The notes under the pieces: model-generated
The model's input: only the letters and a program-made list of their open reading frames with translations
What the model was told of the DNA's origin: nothing
The model's database searches: none
Made by a program: the position numbers and the translations under genes
NCBI GenBank assembly: GCA_038240075.1
Contig: JBBSEC010000004.1
Location: 1 to 64,000, forward strand
Length of the DNA: 64,000 nt
Origin: DATBAK01 sp038240075
GTDB lineage: Bacteria > Actinomycetota > Acidimicrobiia > IMCC26256 > PALSA-610
Direction: 5' to 3'
Part shown: piece by piece, positions 9,158 through 17,912 of the stretch
How the letters are laid out: each line of letters begins with the position of its first letter
Numbering within the stretch: the first letter of the stretch is position 1

Positions 9158-10554
9158 GCCGCGGTCTGCGCAATCAGCTGGTCGAGATTGGCGACCGCCG
9201 GCTCGCCGTTCGTCAGGAAGCGGTGGACCGCCGACTGCATGCGGGGCTCGTCGAGGTGATCGCCGAGACCGCGTGCAGCATTGAGCCGAGACGACTCCAT
9301 CCAGGCGGAGATGTCGGGTTCGCGGATCCAGGCCGACTCCGCGCGCGTGCTGATGCAGGTGCCCGTCATCCAGTCGGTCGCGGTGTCGGGGTACGGATTC
9401 GGAGGGCAGAGCCGGTTCTTCTCCGCGTCGTCGCGTGGACTCGCCTCGACGAACCCGACGAGCGCCGCGTTGAACGTGGGCTGGCACGTGCGGACCTGCT
9501 GCAACGTGATCCGGCCGGTCTCGAAGATCGGGCGCGCCGGCGCCACGCGCAGGCCCGCGGCCGTGCAGTCGACGTGCACCTGGCCGCGACCGGTCGGGAT
9601 CGATCCGCCTTCGCAGACGATCGCGTCGGTTCCGATGCTGCGAACGCGACCCTGCCGCACGACGTTCTCGATCTGTCGCAGCCGCGCGAGCTCCTCGGCG
9701 CTCACCGTCGCGCACCGGTACATCGTCGGAACGTCGTCCCGGTCGAGCCGGATCAGCTGCCCGCACGCCTCGAGCCGGCGGAAGAGATCGTCGACCGATT
9801 CGGCTTCGGCCGCAGCCTCCAGGTACAGACTCACTCCTTCCATCAGCGCGGCGACGAGCGTGAGTGGCTGCTGGAACGCGCGGTCGAGGAGCCAGGCGTC
9901 ACGCGGACGAATCCATCGGATCGCATCCGCCGGCACACCGTTGTCGAGGAGCCAGATGCACGCGTCCATCGCGGTCTTGCCGGCACCGACGACCGTGTAT
10001 CCGTCGGCCGGCTCCGGCAGATCGACGAGACCGTTCACCGGGATGAACCACGCGTCGGGGTCGACCGCGAACGACGGCGTGTGCGTCGACGGCACCGGAG
10101 TTTCGAGATAGGTCGCGTCGACGACCCTGCGCCGCACCCGGACCGTTGTCGATTCACCGGTGAGGCGGGAGACGAACCGGCGCTCGTCCACACCGTCGCC
10201 GACGGAGTCACACATCCCGAAGAAGCGGACGCGGCCCGATGCCAGGAGCTGCTCGTCGAGCACGCGCTGGAAGTAGCCACAGATCTCGGCCGCGGTCGCG
10301 CGCTCGTAGAGGCCGGCGTTCGGACCGGTCTCGTCGATCGCATCGTGGCCGAGGACGCGTGAGTTGACGCCGTAGAACGCCGACGGTTGGTGGAGGCGGA
10401 CGAACGGATACGCGTCGTTCCAGTGCCCGCCGGGACTGTGACGTCGGTCGACCATCACGACGTCGGCGTCCGAGTCGGCAATCAGTGCGTCGGTGAACGC
10501 CATCCCCGCCGCGCCGGCGCCGACGACCAGGTAGTCGGTCTCGATCTCCGTCAC
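9151..10554 (-). CDS. FAD/NAD(P)-binding oxidoreductase (flavin monooxygenase-like)
   Basis: 467 residues. The FAD Rossmann motif VVGAGAAGMAFTDAL is at residues 10-24 and a second dinucleotide motif VVGAGKTAMDACIW near residue 190 suits NAD(P)H. The first 100 residues contain GGHWNDAYPFVRLHQPSAFY, like flavin-containing monooxygenases that bind a bulky substrate. It starts with GTG only 3 nt after the stop of the GH4 gene and is probably translated with it. No ribosome-binding site is visible, which fits coupling. The substrate is unknown. Confidence 0.8.
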   Translation of the reverse strand: MTEIETDYLVVGAGAAGMAFTDALIADSDADVVMVDRRHSPGGHWNDAYPFVRLHQPSAFYGVNSRVLGHDAIDETGPNAGLYERATAAEICGYFQRVLDEQLLASGRVRFFGMCDSVGDGVDERRFVSRLTGESTTVRVRRRVVDATYLETPVPSTHTPSFAVDPDAWFIPVNGLVDLPEPADGYTVVGAGKTAMDACIWLLDNGVPADAIRWIRPRDAWLLDRAFQQPLTLVAALMEGVSLYLEAAAEAESVDDLFRRLEACGQLIRLDRDDVPTMYRCATVSAEELARLRQIENVVRQGRVRSIGTDAIVCEGGSIPTGRGQVHVDCTAAGLRVAPARPIFETGRITLQQVRTCQPTFNAALVGFVEASPRDDAEKNRLCPPNPYPDTATDWMTGTCISTRAESAWIREPDISAWMESSRLNAARGLGDHLDEPRMQSAVHRFLTNGEPAVANLDQLIAQTAAQ

Positions 10555-10557
10555 GGG

Positions 10558-11838
10558 TCAGCTCAGCGCCGGCCAGAGATCGCGGTGCGCGACCTCGAAG
10601 TCGGCGAGGATCTGCTCGGCGACGCGCGACGAGCTCACGACCGGGTCGAGCTCGAGGGCCTGGAGCGCGGCATCGCGCGAGCCGAGGATCGCGGCGTCGC
10701 CGACGAGCTGCTGAATCGTCACTTCGGTGTGCAGGGCACCGGCGATCGCCGTGGGTACGTCGTCACTGCGATCTCCGACCAGGCCGTTGGCCGTGGCGGT
10801 CGCGCTCACCTCGACCGCGCAATCGCGCGGGAGTGCCGGCACGAGATCGTCGTTGGGCAGGATCGCCGACGCGATGCGCTCGGGCTCGCCCGAGATCGCG
10901 GCGCGCAGGATCGGACGCAGCGCATCGTCGGTCACCCACTGCAGGAACGGCTCCAGATCGAACGAACCGGCGATGATCGCGTCGATGACCTCGGAGATCA
11001 TCGATCGCATCTTGTGCTGCCGTGCCGCGATGTCGAGCGGCTCCGCGAACTCGGTCGCACTCCGGAAGTACTCACCGGCGTGGCTGTCGCTCGTGGCGAC
11101 GATCGCACCGAAACGGTCGTGCAGGTGCTTCACGAACGCGAACGTCTCACCGTCGCCGTCGGCGAGGCGGTCGACGGCATCGTGCAGCGGCTGCGTAAGG
11201 TCTTCGCGCGTCTCCCGGTCCCAGGCTTCGAGCAGGAACGTGAAGTGGTTGAGACCGGCGGCGCGCGTCTCGATCCGGCGGCCGAGCAATCGCGAGAAGC
11301 GACCGTTGGCGATGTTCACCTCGTGGCACAACCCGATCACCGGCTGGTCGACATGACGACGGAAGGCGGTGCAGATCCGGCCCTCGGGATTGGTGAAGTT
11401 CACCAGCAGCGCGTCGGGCGCGAGGCGTTCGACGTCGTGTGCGATCGACGCGACGAGCGGGATCGTGCGCAACGCGTGCGCGAGGCCGCCCGGCCCTCCG
11501 TTCTCGCCGTAGAGATGGTCGACACCGTGCCGCCGGGGGATGTCGAAGTCGAGGAGCCAACGATTGAGGCGATCGACCTCGACCGACACGACGACCGCAT
11601 CGGCGCCCGGCATCGCGTCGGCGCCGTCGCGGAAGCGTTCGATCGTGATGCCGCGCGAGGTTGCCGCCTCGAGCGCGGACGCGACCTGCGACATCCGTTC
11701 CAACGGCGCCGGCTCGAGGTCGACGAGACGCACGGTCGCGCCCGTGAACACCGGATCGGCGTAGAGATCGTGCAGGGTCGTGAGACCGAACGACGCGCTG
11801 CCGGCACCGATGAGGACGATCGTGGGTGCCTCGCGCAC
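10558..11838 (-). CDS. Glycoside hydrolase family 4 (NAD- and metal-dependent)
   Basis: 426 residues from GTG 11838. The N-terminal IVLIGAGSASFG is the NAD-binding motif of GH4. VNFTNPEG, GLCHEVN (Cys-His metal ligands) and GLNHFTFLL follow in the order seen in alpha-glucosidase/alpha-galacturonidase-type GH4 enzymes. These oxidise C3 of the sugar, eliminate the aglycon and re-reduce, needing NAD+ and Mn2+. No phosphotransferase genes are nearby, so an unphosphorylated substrate is more likely (inference). It is divergent from the MDR gene, with 24 bp between starts, and has the FAD oxidoreductase directly downstream. Confidence 0.85.
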   Translation of the reverse strand: MREAPTIVLIGAGSASFGLTTLHDLYADPVFTGATVRLVDLEPAPLERMSQVASALEAATSRGITIERFRDGADAMPGADAVVVSVEVDRLNRWLLDFDIPRRHGVDHLYGENGGPGGLAHALRTIPLVASIAHDVERLAPDALLVNFTNPEGRICTAFRRHVDQPVIGLCHEVNIANGRFSRLLGRRIETRAAGLNHFTFLLEAWDRETREDLTQPLHDAVDRLADGDGETFAFVKHLHDRFGAIVATSDSHAGEYFRSATEFAEPLDIAARQHKMRSMISEVIDAIIAGSFDLEPFLQWVTDDALRPILRAAISGEPERIASAILPNDDLVPALPRDCAVEVSATATANGLVGDRSDDVPTAIAGALHTEVTIQQLVGDAAILGSRDAALQALELDPVVSSSRVAEQILADFEVAHRDLWPALS

Positions 11839-11840
11839 GC

Positions 11841-11859
11841 AGTGAACAGTAGCTTCACT
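11841..11859. promoter_or_regulatory. 19-bp dyad between divergent GH4 and MDR genes
   Basis: AGTGAA (11841-11846) and TTCACT (11854-11859) are perfect inverted arms around a 7-bp spacer. They fill almost the whole 24-bp gap between the GTG starts at 11838 and 11863. A regulator bound here would cover both starts. It could equally act as an mRNA hairpin; no dedicated regulator gene is adjacent. Confidence 0.5.
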
Positions 11860-11862
11860 CTC

Positions 11863-12894
11863 GTGAAGGCATGGAGAGTGCACCAGTACGGCTCGCCCCG
11901 CGAGGTCTTGCAACTCGACGACGTCGACGCGCCCGAACCCGGTCCCGGAGAGCTGAAGATCCGCGTGACATCGGTGACGCTGAACTTCAACGACCTCGAC
12001 GGCATCCACGGTCGCTACAAGACCGTGCCGCGCCCGGTTCCGTACATCCCGGGCATGGAAGTGCTCGGTGTCGTCGAAGCGTGCGATCCGACGGTCGAGT
12101 CGTGGCTCGGCCGGCGCGTCGTCGCGATTCCCTCGGGCGCATTCGGCGGCTATGCCGAATGCGTCACTGCTCCCGCCGCGATGACCTTCGAGATGCCGCC
12201 CGACATGCCCGAGCCCGACGCGGCCGCGATCTTCATGCCGTTTCATCTCGCGTGGCTCGCGTTGTATCAGCGGGCCCGCCTCCTGCCGGGCGAGACGCTG
12301 CTCGTCCACGCCGGTGCCGGTGGTGCGGGCTCGGCCGCGATCCAGCTCGGTGTGCACGCGGGGGCGCGCGTCATCGCGACGGCGGGATCGGCCGAGAAGA
12401 CGAAGCTGTGCCTCGAGCTCGGTGCCGAGCTCGCGATCAACTACCGCGAGACCGATTTCGCCGAGGCCGTGCTCGACGCGACCGACGGCCGGGGTGTCGA
12501 CGTCGCCTTCGACGCGGTGAGCGGCGACGTGACCCTGCAGACGTTCCGGTGCATGGCCTTCAACGGCCGTCACATCCTCGCGGGGTTCGCGTCCGGCATC
12601 GAGCTCGAAGACGAAGGCCTCGTTCCTCGGCCGGTGTTGTTCGGCAACTTCTCACTCGTCGGCGTGTGCCACGCGTACGTCGACGATCCCGTCGTGTTCA
12701 AGCGACTGAGCGGCTTCAACTTTCCTTCGCATCACGACGGCGAGCAGTTGCACTCGGAGTTGCTGGCCCTGTTCGCGGCGGGCACGCTCCGCGCCGTCGT
12801 CGGTCAGGAAGTGCCGTTCAGCGCGCTGCCTGCCGCGCTCGACGCGATGGAGCGACGGCAGACCGTCGGCCGCACGGTGGTCCGCCTGCCGTAA
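11863..12894 (+). CDS. Zinc-free MDR dehydrogenase, NADPH:quinone reductase-like
   Basis: 343 residues from GTG 11863. The GroES-like part has PGELKIRVTSVTLNFNDLDG and PYIPGMEVLGVVE, followed by the NADP-binding region LLVHAGAGGAGSAAIQLG and DVAFDAVSGDVTLQTFRCM. The zinc-binding cysteines of alcohol dehydrogenases are absent, which places it with quinone reductase/enoyl-type MDR proteins. The substrate is unknown. It is divergent from GH4, and its end is 10 nt from the convergent cupredoxin gene. Confidence 0.87.
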   Translation: MKAWRVHQYGSPREVLQLDDVDAPEPGPGELKIRVTSVTLNFNDLDGIHGRYKTVPRPVPYIPGMEVLGVVEACDPTVESWLGRRVVAIPSGAFGGYAECVTAPAAMTFEMPPDMPEPDAAAIFMPFHLAWLALYQRARLLPGETLLVHAGAGGAGSAAIQLGVHAGARVIATAGSAEKTKLCLELGAELAINYRETDFAEAVLDATDGRGVDVAFDAVSGDVTLQTFRCMAFNGRHILAGFASGIELEDEGLVPRPVLFGNFSLVGVCHAYVDDPVVFKRLSGFNFPSHHDGEQLHSELLALFAAGTLRAVVGQEVPFSALPAALDAMERRQTVGRTVVRLP

Positions 12895-12904
12895 GCCGAC
12901 CGCG

Positions 12905-13318
12905 TTACTTCGGTGCCTTCACCGTGACGGAGCCGTGCATGATCGCGTAGCCGTGGATCGCGCAGTAGTAGTTGTACGTCCCCTTACCGTGGAAGGTGTG
13001 GGTGAACGTGCCGTTCGCCGCGACCATCGCGCTCGTGAACGTCGAATCGGTGCCCGTTCCCGGACCGACCCCATTACACGCGGCCGGGGTGCACCGCGTG
13101 ACCGTGTGCGGTGCGGCGGTCGAGTTCGTCCACGTGACGCTCGCGCCATCCACCACCGTCACCGTCGGGGGCTTGAAACAGAACAGAGTGCCGCCGCAGC
13201 CCGTGGAGGTGATCGCGACGCTTGTCGGACCTGCGGCCGAAGCCATTGACGTCGCCGCCACGATCGAGAGCGCCAACCCTGACAGCACCGCTGCCGCGCA
13301 CTGAGCCAGTCTGCGCAC
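12905..13318 (-). CDS. Secreted plastocyanin-like cupredoxin
   Basis: 137 residues from GTG 13318, chosen for the strong AAGGGGGG just upstream; an in-frame GTG at 13348 is less likely. The signal peptide (about residues 1-29) ends near ASA. The copper ligands are visible: His71 in PHTV, then Cys119, His122 and Met127 in YYCAIHGYAIMHG, the type I blue-copper set. Two further Cys pairs (41/47 and 76/81) may form disulfides outside the cell. It probably carries electrons at the cell surface. No oxidase or reductase partner is adjacent. Confidence 0.9.
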   Translation of the reverse strand: MRRLAQCAAAVLSGLALSIVAATSMASAAGPTSVAITSTGCGGTLFCFKPPTVTVVDGASVTWTNSTAAPHTVTRCTPAACNGVGPGTGTDSTFTSAMVAANGTFTHTFHGKGTYNYYCAIHGYAIMHGSVTVKAPK

Positions 13319-13454
13319 ACTGCCCCCCTTGAGTACACGCGTTCTCACACTGAGTGAGCGCGTTCACAACGACCGAATCCCTGACTGGGCGTACGGACGG
13401 CCGTCGCGATTCGTTCAATGTGCTCGCGGGGTGGCGCGTCGCGAGGTCCCCGAC

Positions 13455-13838
13455 CTATCTCGAGTCTTCGAGGGCGCGGACCAGGCCTTCGGGATCGGCG
13501 ACGGTGACCGTCAGCGCCGAGTGTCCCGAGCGTCGCAGCGCGCTGCGGACCTTCTCGCGGAAGTGAACGCAGACACCGGCCGCGGCGTTCGTGCCGAAGG
13601 TCAGCCCGTCGTCGGCGAACGACGTGCGTGCCCCGATGGCGGTCCACCACCGGTAGCCCGTCGTGATGTGGGCTCCGTCGATGTTGTCGAGTCGCGTGTC
13701 GAGCCGCAGCAGGCCGTACGTGGCGACGAATCGGCCGTCGTCGGTCAGCGTGACGCCGTCCTTTGACGGCCGAACGCCGAACGGAACCCACAGCGGAGCG
13801 AACTTCCTGTCGACCTTGTACAGAAAGACGGCGTTCAC
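13455..13838 (-). CDS. Conserved actinobacterial hypothetical protein
   Basis: 127 residues from GTG 13838 with GGGAGA a few nt upstream. It has a compact alpha/beta pattern: LWVPFGVRPSKDGVTLTDDG, RFVATYGLLRLDTRLDNIDG and GLTFGTNAAAGVCVHFREKV. From memory similar short proteins are widespread in actinobacteria and look PH-domain-like; no function is known to me. The longer frame to 14012 is rejected because it runs into the divergent serine hydrolase gene. That gene starts 80 nt away, so the gap probably holds both promoters. Confidence 0.65.
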   Translation of the reverse strand: MNAVFLYKVDRKFAPLWVPFGVRPSKDGVTLTDDGRFVATYGLLRLDTRLDNIDGAHITTGYRWWTAIGARTSFADDGLTFGTNAAAGVCVHFREKVRSALRRSGHSALTVTVADPEGLVRALEDSR

Positions 13839-13917
13839 GGTTCTCCCACGAAATGTCGCGTGGCCGACGCTACCTTGGCGTAGCTCATCGAGGTCGGCGA
13901 CAGGTCGGGGCGTGTTG

Positions 13918-15411
13918 ATGACGAATCTTCGTTCGCTCGTGATCGACTCCAGCCGACGGCACGGCCTGGGCGGCGTTGCGGTCGCGGTGGTGACGAAAGG
14001 TGAGCCGCCCACGATCGAATGCCTCGGGCTCGCGGATCACACCCGCAGCCGTCCCGTTGCCGAGAACACGGTGTTTCGCATCGCGTCGATCTCGAAGACG
14101 CTGACGGCGATCGGTTTGATGCAGCTGCGCGACGAGGGGTTGTTCCAACTCGACGACGCGGTGAACAACTCCGTGAAGGGGATGCGGATCGAGTCTCCAC
14201 CCGGCGCGCCCGAGGTGACGTTCCGAGATCTGCTGACCCATACCGCCGGAATCGGCGAGGTACCGAGGCTCTCGGATCTGGTGCGCCGCGACGCTTGGGG
14301 AGGCGGACGGCCGGACGCGCCGCTCGTGGATCCGACCGAGTTGTACCGGGGCGTGTTGCGAACGGAAGTCGCGGCCGGCACCAAGTGGGCCTACGCGAAC
14401 CACGGTTTCGTGGTCCTCGCGAAGTTGGTCGCCGACATCGGCGGCGGATCGTTCGCCGAGCACCTGCGCGAACGCGTCCTGCAGCCGCTCGGCATGGCCG
14501 ACACCGACTGCGTGCGGAGCGAGCGCGTCGCCGACGAGATGGCGACCGGCTACCACTGGGTCCTCGGGCGCTTCCGACCCGTGGGCGACTACGACCTCAC
14601 GTTGCTCGGCGCCGGCTCCGTGCTGTCACCCCTGAGCGATATGGCGAAGTACGCCGCGTGGCTTCTCGCCGGCGGACCGGGTGTGCACGGCGACGTGCTC
14701 GCGCCCGAGACGCTGCACGAAATGATGTCGATGCAGTTCACCGTCGACCCCCGCATCGACACAGCCATGGGTCTGGCGTTCTTCCTCGACCGATTCGACA
14801 CCCATCGCGTGTGCGGCCACGACGGAAACATGCCCGGCTTCGCTTCGTCGTTGTTGGTGGCGCCTGACGACGGAATCGGCGTCGTCGTCATGACCAACAC
14901 CAGTTCGTTCCTCGGCGCGCACCGGCTCGCCGCGTCGGTGCTGAGGTCGCGGTTGGGAGTGCCCGACCCCGCAGGTCTGCTCCCGAGAAGCGACGTCGCC
15001 GCGTCCCCACACGTGTGGTCCGAGCTCACAGGCTGTTACGCACCGAAGCCCGGTTTCCTGACCAACGTTCGCACCTGGCAGATGGCCGGTGGAGAGGTCG
15101 AGGTGTTCATCAGGAAGCGGCGCCTGTTCATACGCGCCCTTTCACCGGTTCCGCAGCTGCGACGCGGCGTGGAGCTCCACGCAACCGACGCCACCGACCC
15201 GCTGGTGTTTGCCTTCACCATCGAGGGCCTCGTCGTCCCCGTGTCGTTCGGCACCGACGAAACGGGGCGAATGGAGCGCTGCCACATCGGCGCGCCGGCG
15301 ATGGCGACGTTGCACCGCCGCCCCGTCTGGAGGAGTTCTCGACGCCGCCTCGTCACCGTCGCGTCCGGCGGCCTCGCCGCCGCGGCGACGAAACGCGCCC
15401 GGCGGCACTGA
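13918..15411 (+). CDS. Beta-lactamase-fold serine hydrolase (class C/esterase type)
   Basis: 497 residues from ATG 13918, with GGTCGGGG upstream; in-frame GTG and TTG directly precede it. The catalytic SxxK is SISK in FRIASISKTLTAIGLM, YxN is YAN in KWAYANHGFVVLAK, and HDGNMPGF takes the place of the KTG/HxG motif. This set is typical of class C-like esterases and peptidases rather than true resistance enzymes. The C-terminal 150 residues form an extra beta-rich domain. No clear signal peptide is visible, so it is probably cytoplasmic. Confidence 0.85.
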   Translation: MTNLRSLVIDSSRRHGLGGVAVAVVTKGEPPTIECLGLADHTRSRPVAENTVFRIASISKTLTAIGLMQLRDEGLFQLDDAVNNSVKGMRIESPPGAPEVTFRDLLTHTAGIGEVPRLSDLVRRDAWGGGRPDAPLVDPTELYRGVLRTEVAAGTKWAYANHGFVVLAKLVADIGGGSFAEHLRERVLQPLGMADTDCVRSERVADEMATGYHWVLGRFRPVGDYDLTLLGAGSVLSPLSDMAKYAAWLLAGGPGVHGDVLAPETLHEMMSMQFTVDPRIDTAMGLAFFLDRFDTHRVCGHDGNMPGFASSLLVAPDDGIGVVVMTNTSSFLGAHRLAASVLRSRLGVPDPAGLLPRSDVAASPHVWSELTGCYAPKPGFLTNVRTWQMAGGEVEVFIRKRRLFIRALSPVPQLRRGVELHATDATDPLVFAFTIEGLVVPVSFGTDETGRMERCHIGAPAMATLHRRPVWRSSRRRLVTVASGGLAAAATKRARRH

Positions 15412-15540
15412 CCCCGTCGTCGGGTCCACGGGGCGGGCGTGGGGTGGCGGCCTCCCCACGGGCCGGGAAGGCCGCCTCCTTGCCGCCGGCCGTTCGTGGG
15501 CGCGGACTACGAGGGCTGAACAACACGGCGGGGGGATCTC

Positions 15541-16974
15541 ATGTTCGGTGCTGCTTCCGTTTCCAGAAGGCACGGCCGCAGCGCGGCCGCCAAGCTGACC
15601 TACTTCGCGGTCGCGCTCGTCACGTTCGCGACCACCACGGCGACCGCGTCGGCGACGACCGCACGGCCGGCCGTGCGGCCCACGGCAAGGCGACCCGCGG
15701 TGCCTCAGCTCGATTGGGCCGATTGCGGTGACGGCTTCGACTGCGCGACCGCGACGCTGCCACTCGACTACGACCAGCCGCAGGGTGCGACGATCAAGCT
15801 CAAGCTGATCCGTCTGCCCGCCTCCGACCCGTCGCGACGCATCGGCTCGGTGTTCCTGAATCCGGGTGGGCCTGGCGGTTCGGGCGTCGACATGGTGCGC
15901 CAAGTGGGCAAGCTCTTGTACTCCGACGAGGTACGCGCCCGATTCGACCTCGTCGGCTTCGATCCCCGCGGCATCCGGCGCAGCACACCCCTGCACTGCT
16001 TCGACAGCCTCGACGAGGCACTCGGCGTGCTCACGCCCTACGCGTTCCCGTTCACGCGCCCTGAAGATCGCGCGTGGGAACACTCCGATCGCTTGCTCGC
16101 CGACGCGTGCAGCACGCACGCGGGACCCATCATCGACCACATGTCGACCGCGAACGTCGCGCGCGACCTGGATCTCCTCCGCCAGGCCGTGGGCGACGCC
16201 CAGTTGACGTACGCCGGCTATTCGTACGGCTCGTACATCGGGAACACCTACGCGAACCTCTTTCCGGGCAAGGTTCGCGCGCTGATCGTCGATGGCGTGC
16301 TCGACCCGATCGCGTGGTCGACCGGCCGTGGCAACGACGCGCGCACCCTGCCGTTCTCGACGCGCATTGGCAGCGACGAGGGCGCCGCCGTGACGCTGCA
16401 GCAGTTCTTCGAGCTGTGCGATCGCGGCGGTAGGAGCTGCGCGTTCTCGGGCAACGCCGCCGGTCGCTATCGGAACCTCACTCGACGTCTGCTCGACAAC
16501 CCGCTGGTGCTTCCCGACGGCACGGTGATCAGCTACGCCGACGTGGTCGGGTTCACGCTCAACTCGTTGTACGACCCGCCGACGTGGCCGAAGCTGGCGA
16601 AGACGCTGGCCCAGGTGGAGGCCGCGCTCAGCGAACCGGCGGTCGCGGGAGACGATCTGCAAACCGAGCTCACCGCGTACGACAACTATCCCAACTTCGT
16701 CGAGGGTGGGCCCGGCGTGGCCTGCTCCGACACCAACAATCCGTCGACCCCGGGCGCGTGGGCCACCGCGGCGGCCGCCGCCGACCGTGAGTTCGGTTAC
16801 TTCGGTCGTCCGTGGACCTGGCTTTCGAGCGTGTGCGCGGTGTGGCCGGGCGCGGATCACGATCGCTACATGGGACCGTTCACGCACCGCACCGCGAATC
16901 CGGCACCATGTGCCAACCCGATGTCGTTCCCTTCCAGGGGCCGGCCACCGCCAACACGGCGCGAACCGCAGTGA
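15541..16974 (+). CDS. TAP-type alpha/beta-hydrolase peptidase, C-terminally truncated
   Basis: 477 residues with a signal peptide (about 1-40). The N-terminal part matches actinobacterial tripeptidyl aminopeptidases (S33): NPGGPGGSG oxyanion region, GFDPRG and nucleophile elbow GYSYGS. It follows the family as far as CAVWPGADHDRYMGPFTHRT and ANP, where others continue with a strand, the catalytic Asp (DPATP-like) and the His (GHG-like). Here the chain runs into about 30 unrelated Pro/Arg-rich residues and stops. I found no continuation in the other frames, so the charge-relay Asp and His seem lost. It is probably inactive or a young pseudogene. Confidence 0.75.
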   Translation: MFGAASVSRRHGRSAAAKLTYFAVALVTFATTTATASATTARPAVRPTARRPAVPQLDWADCGDGFDCATATLPLDYDQPQGATIKLKLIRLPASDPSRRIGSVFLNPGGPGGSGVDMVRQVGKLLYSDEVRARFDLVGFDPRGIRRSTPLHCFDSLDEALGVLTPYAFPFTRPEDRAWEHSDRLLADACSTHAGPIIDHMSTANVARDLDLLRQAVGDAQLTYAGYSYGSYIGNTYANLFPGKVRALIVDGVLDPIAWSTGRGNDARTLPFSTRIGSDEGAAVTLQQFFELCDRGGRSCAFSGNAAGRYRNLTRRLLDNPLVLPDGTVISYADVVGFTLNSLYDPPTWPKLAKTLAQVEAALSEPAVAGDDLQTELTAYDNYPNFVEGGPGVACSDTNNPSTPGAWATAAAAADREFGYFGRPWTWLSSVCAVWPGADHDRYMGPFTHRTANPAPCANPMSFPSRGRPPPTRREPQ

Positions 16975-17181
16975 TCTCACCGAACATCATCCGCTGATGA
17001 GGTGCGGGGCTACCCGCAAGAATCATGACCCTCCCCGTCGTCTCGGCCCTGGCGTGCGTGGGTCACGACATCCATCACCGATGCAGGGCCAGGCAGCGGT
17101 CCGCTTCGTCGATGACTCACTCGTCGCTTCCTTCTCCGTTTCCTACGAGCGCATCTCAAGGCCGACAGGGTCAACGCGCGA

Positions 17182-17213
17182 AAGCGGGTGGGGCAGCGCT
17201 GCCCCACCCGCTT
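17182..17213. terminator. 32-bp perfect palindrome, terminator-like hairpin
   Basis: The 13-nt arms AAGCGGGTGGGGC (17182-17194) and GCCCCACCCGCTT (17201-17213) flank AGCGCT, itself self-complementary, so all 32 bp are a perfect palindrome. It lies 23 nt past the stop of the secreted-protein gene (minus strand) and also downstream of the truncated peptidase. There is no T-run on either side. A strong hairpin without U-tract is common in high-G+C actinobacteria. Confidence 0.75.
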
Positions 17214-17235
17214 CGTCGTGCTGTGTGCTTGTCGT

Positions 17236-17757
17236 CTACCAGCCGCCCTGCTGTGAGTAGCAGTACTGCGAGTTGACACCGCTCGTCGCCCCGGCGTACG
17301 TGCTCGTGATCGAGTTGAGCAGGACGCCTTCGTAGTGCCAGACGTTGTAGCGGTCGCGGAAGGCGTAGTCGACCCACACGCTGTACGCACCCGTGCCCAT
17401 GGCGGGGATGTTCCACTGCGCAAGGTTCCAGCCGTTCGTGTACTGGTAGGCGCGACCGCCGATGTAGTTCTGCGGGTACGCCCATGCGCTCGGAGCAGAC
17501 CAGCGGCGCTGCGCCCATGAGTAGAACGTGATGCGGAACGCGCTGGCGGTCGTGTTGGCGCCGAGCACGGACATCTCGTCCATGTTGAAGTACGAACCGC
17601 TGCATCCGACCTGGAAGGCGATGCCCGAGCCGTAGCCGTTGATGACGCCGTTGCCGTTGGTGACGGCACCGGCGGGGCTGGCGGCGAGGCCGGCGACGAG
17701 TGTCCCGGCGAGGGCAACGGTGGCGACGGTGGCGCTGAGACGCTTGAACAGACGCAT
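17236..17757 (-). CDS. Secreted hypothetical protein rich in Trp and Tyr
   Basis: 173 residues. A signal peptide with a clear AGA cleavage region near residue 31 is preceded by AAAGGAG 6 nt before the ATG. The mature part has many aromatic residues (YNVWHYEGVLLNSI, WNLAQWNIPAMGTG, YSVWVDYAFRDRY) and two Cys, one near the N-terminus and one near the end, possibly forming a disulfide. This looks like a small extracellular beta-sandwich. I do not recognise the family. The gene diverges from the SARP regulator at 17913. Confidence 0.75.
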   Translation of the reverse strand: MRLFKRLSATVATVALAGTLVAGLAASPAGAVTNGNGVINGYGSGIAFQVGCSGSYFNMDEMSVLGANTTASAFRITFYSWAQRRWSAPSAWAYPQNYIGGRAYQYTNGWNLAQWNIPAMGTGAYSVWVDYAFRDRYNVWHYEGVLLNSITSTYAGATSGVNSQYCYSQQGGW

Positions 17758-17912
17758 GTCGGGCTCCTTTCGTTCCGGCCGGTCGGTCCGGCTGGTAGAG
17801 CCACACTGCGCCTCGTCAGTTCAGAGCGACTTCAGCCCGCATCAAAGTCACATCGGCGCAGGTCAGGGCCGGTAGCGGCCCAACGCAGTACCTTCCCGCC
17901 AAGGGAGGGCCT

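Noticed and set aside
10387..12894. An 835-codon plus-strand frame across the GH4 gene
   Set aside because: Only its last 343 codons (from 11863) show MDR motifs. The rest is the mirror of the GH4 gene and has no family signature.
13349..13454. Operator CTCAC-N5-GTGAG upstream of the cupredoxin gene
   Set aside because: The 5-bp arms are too short and overlap an alternative start; no regulator is adjacent.
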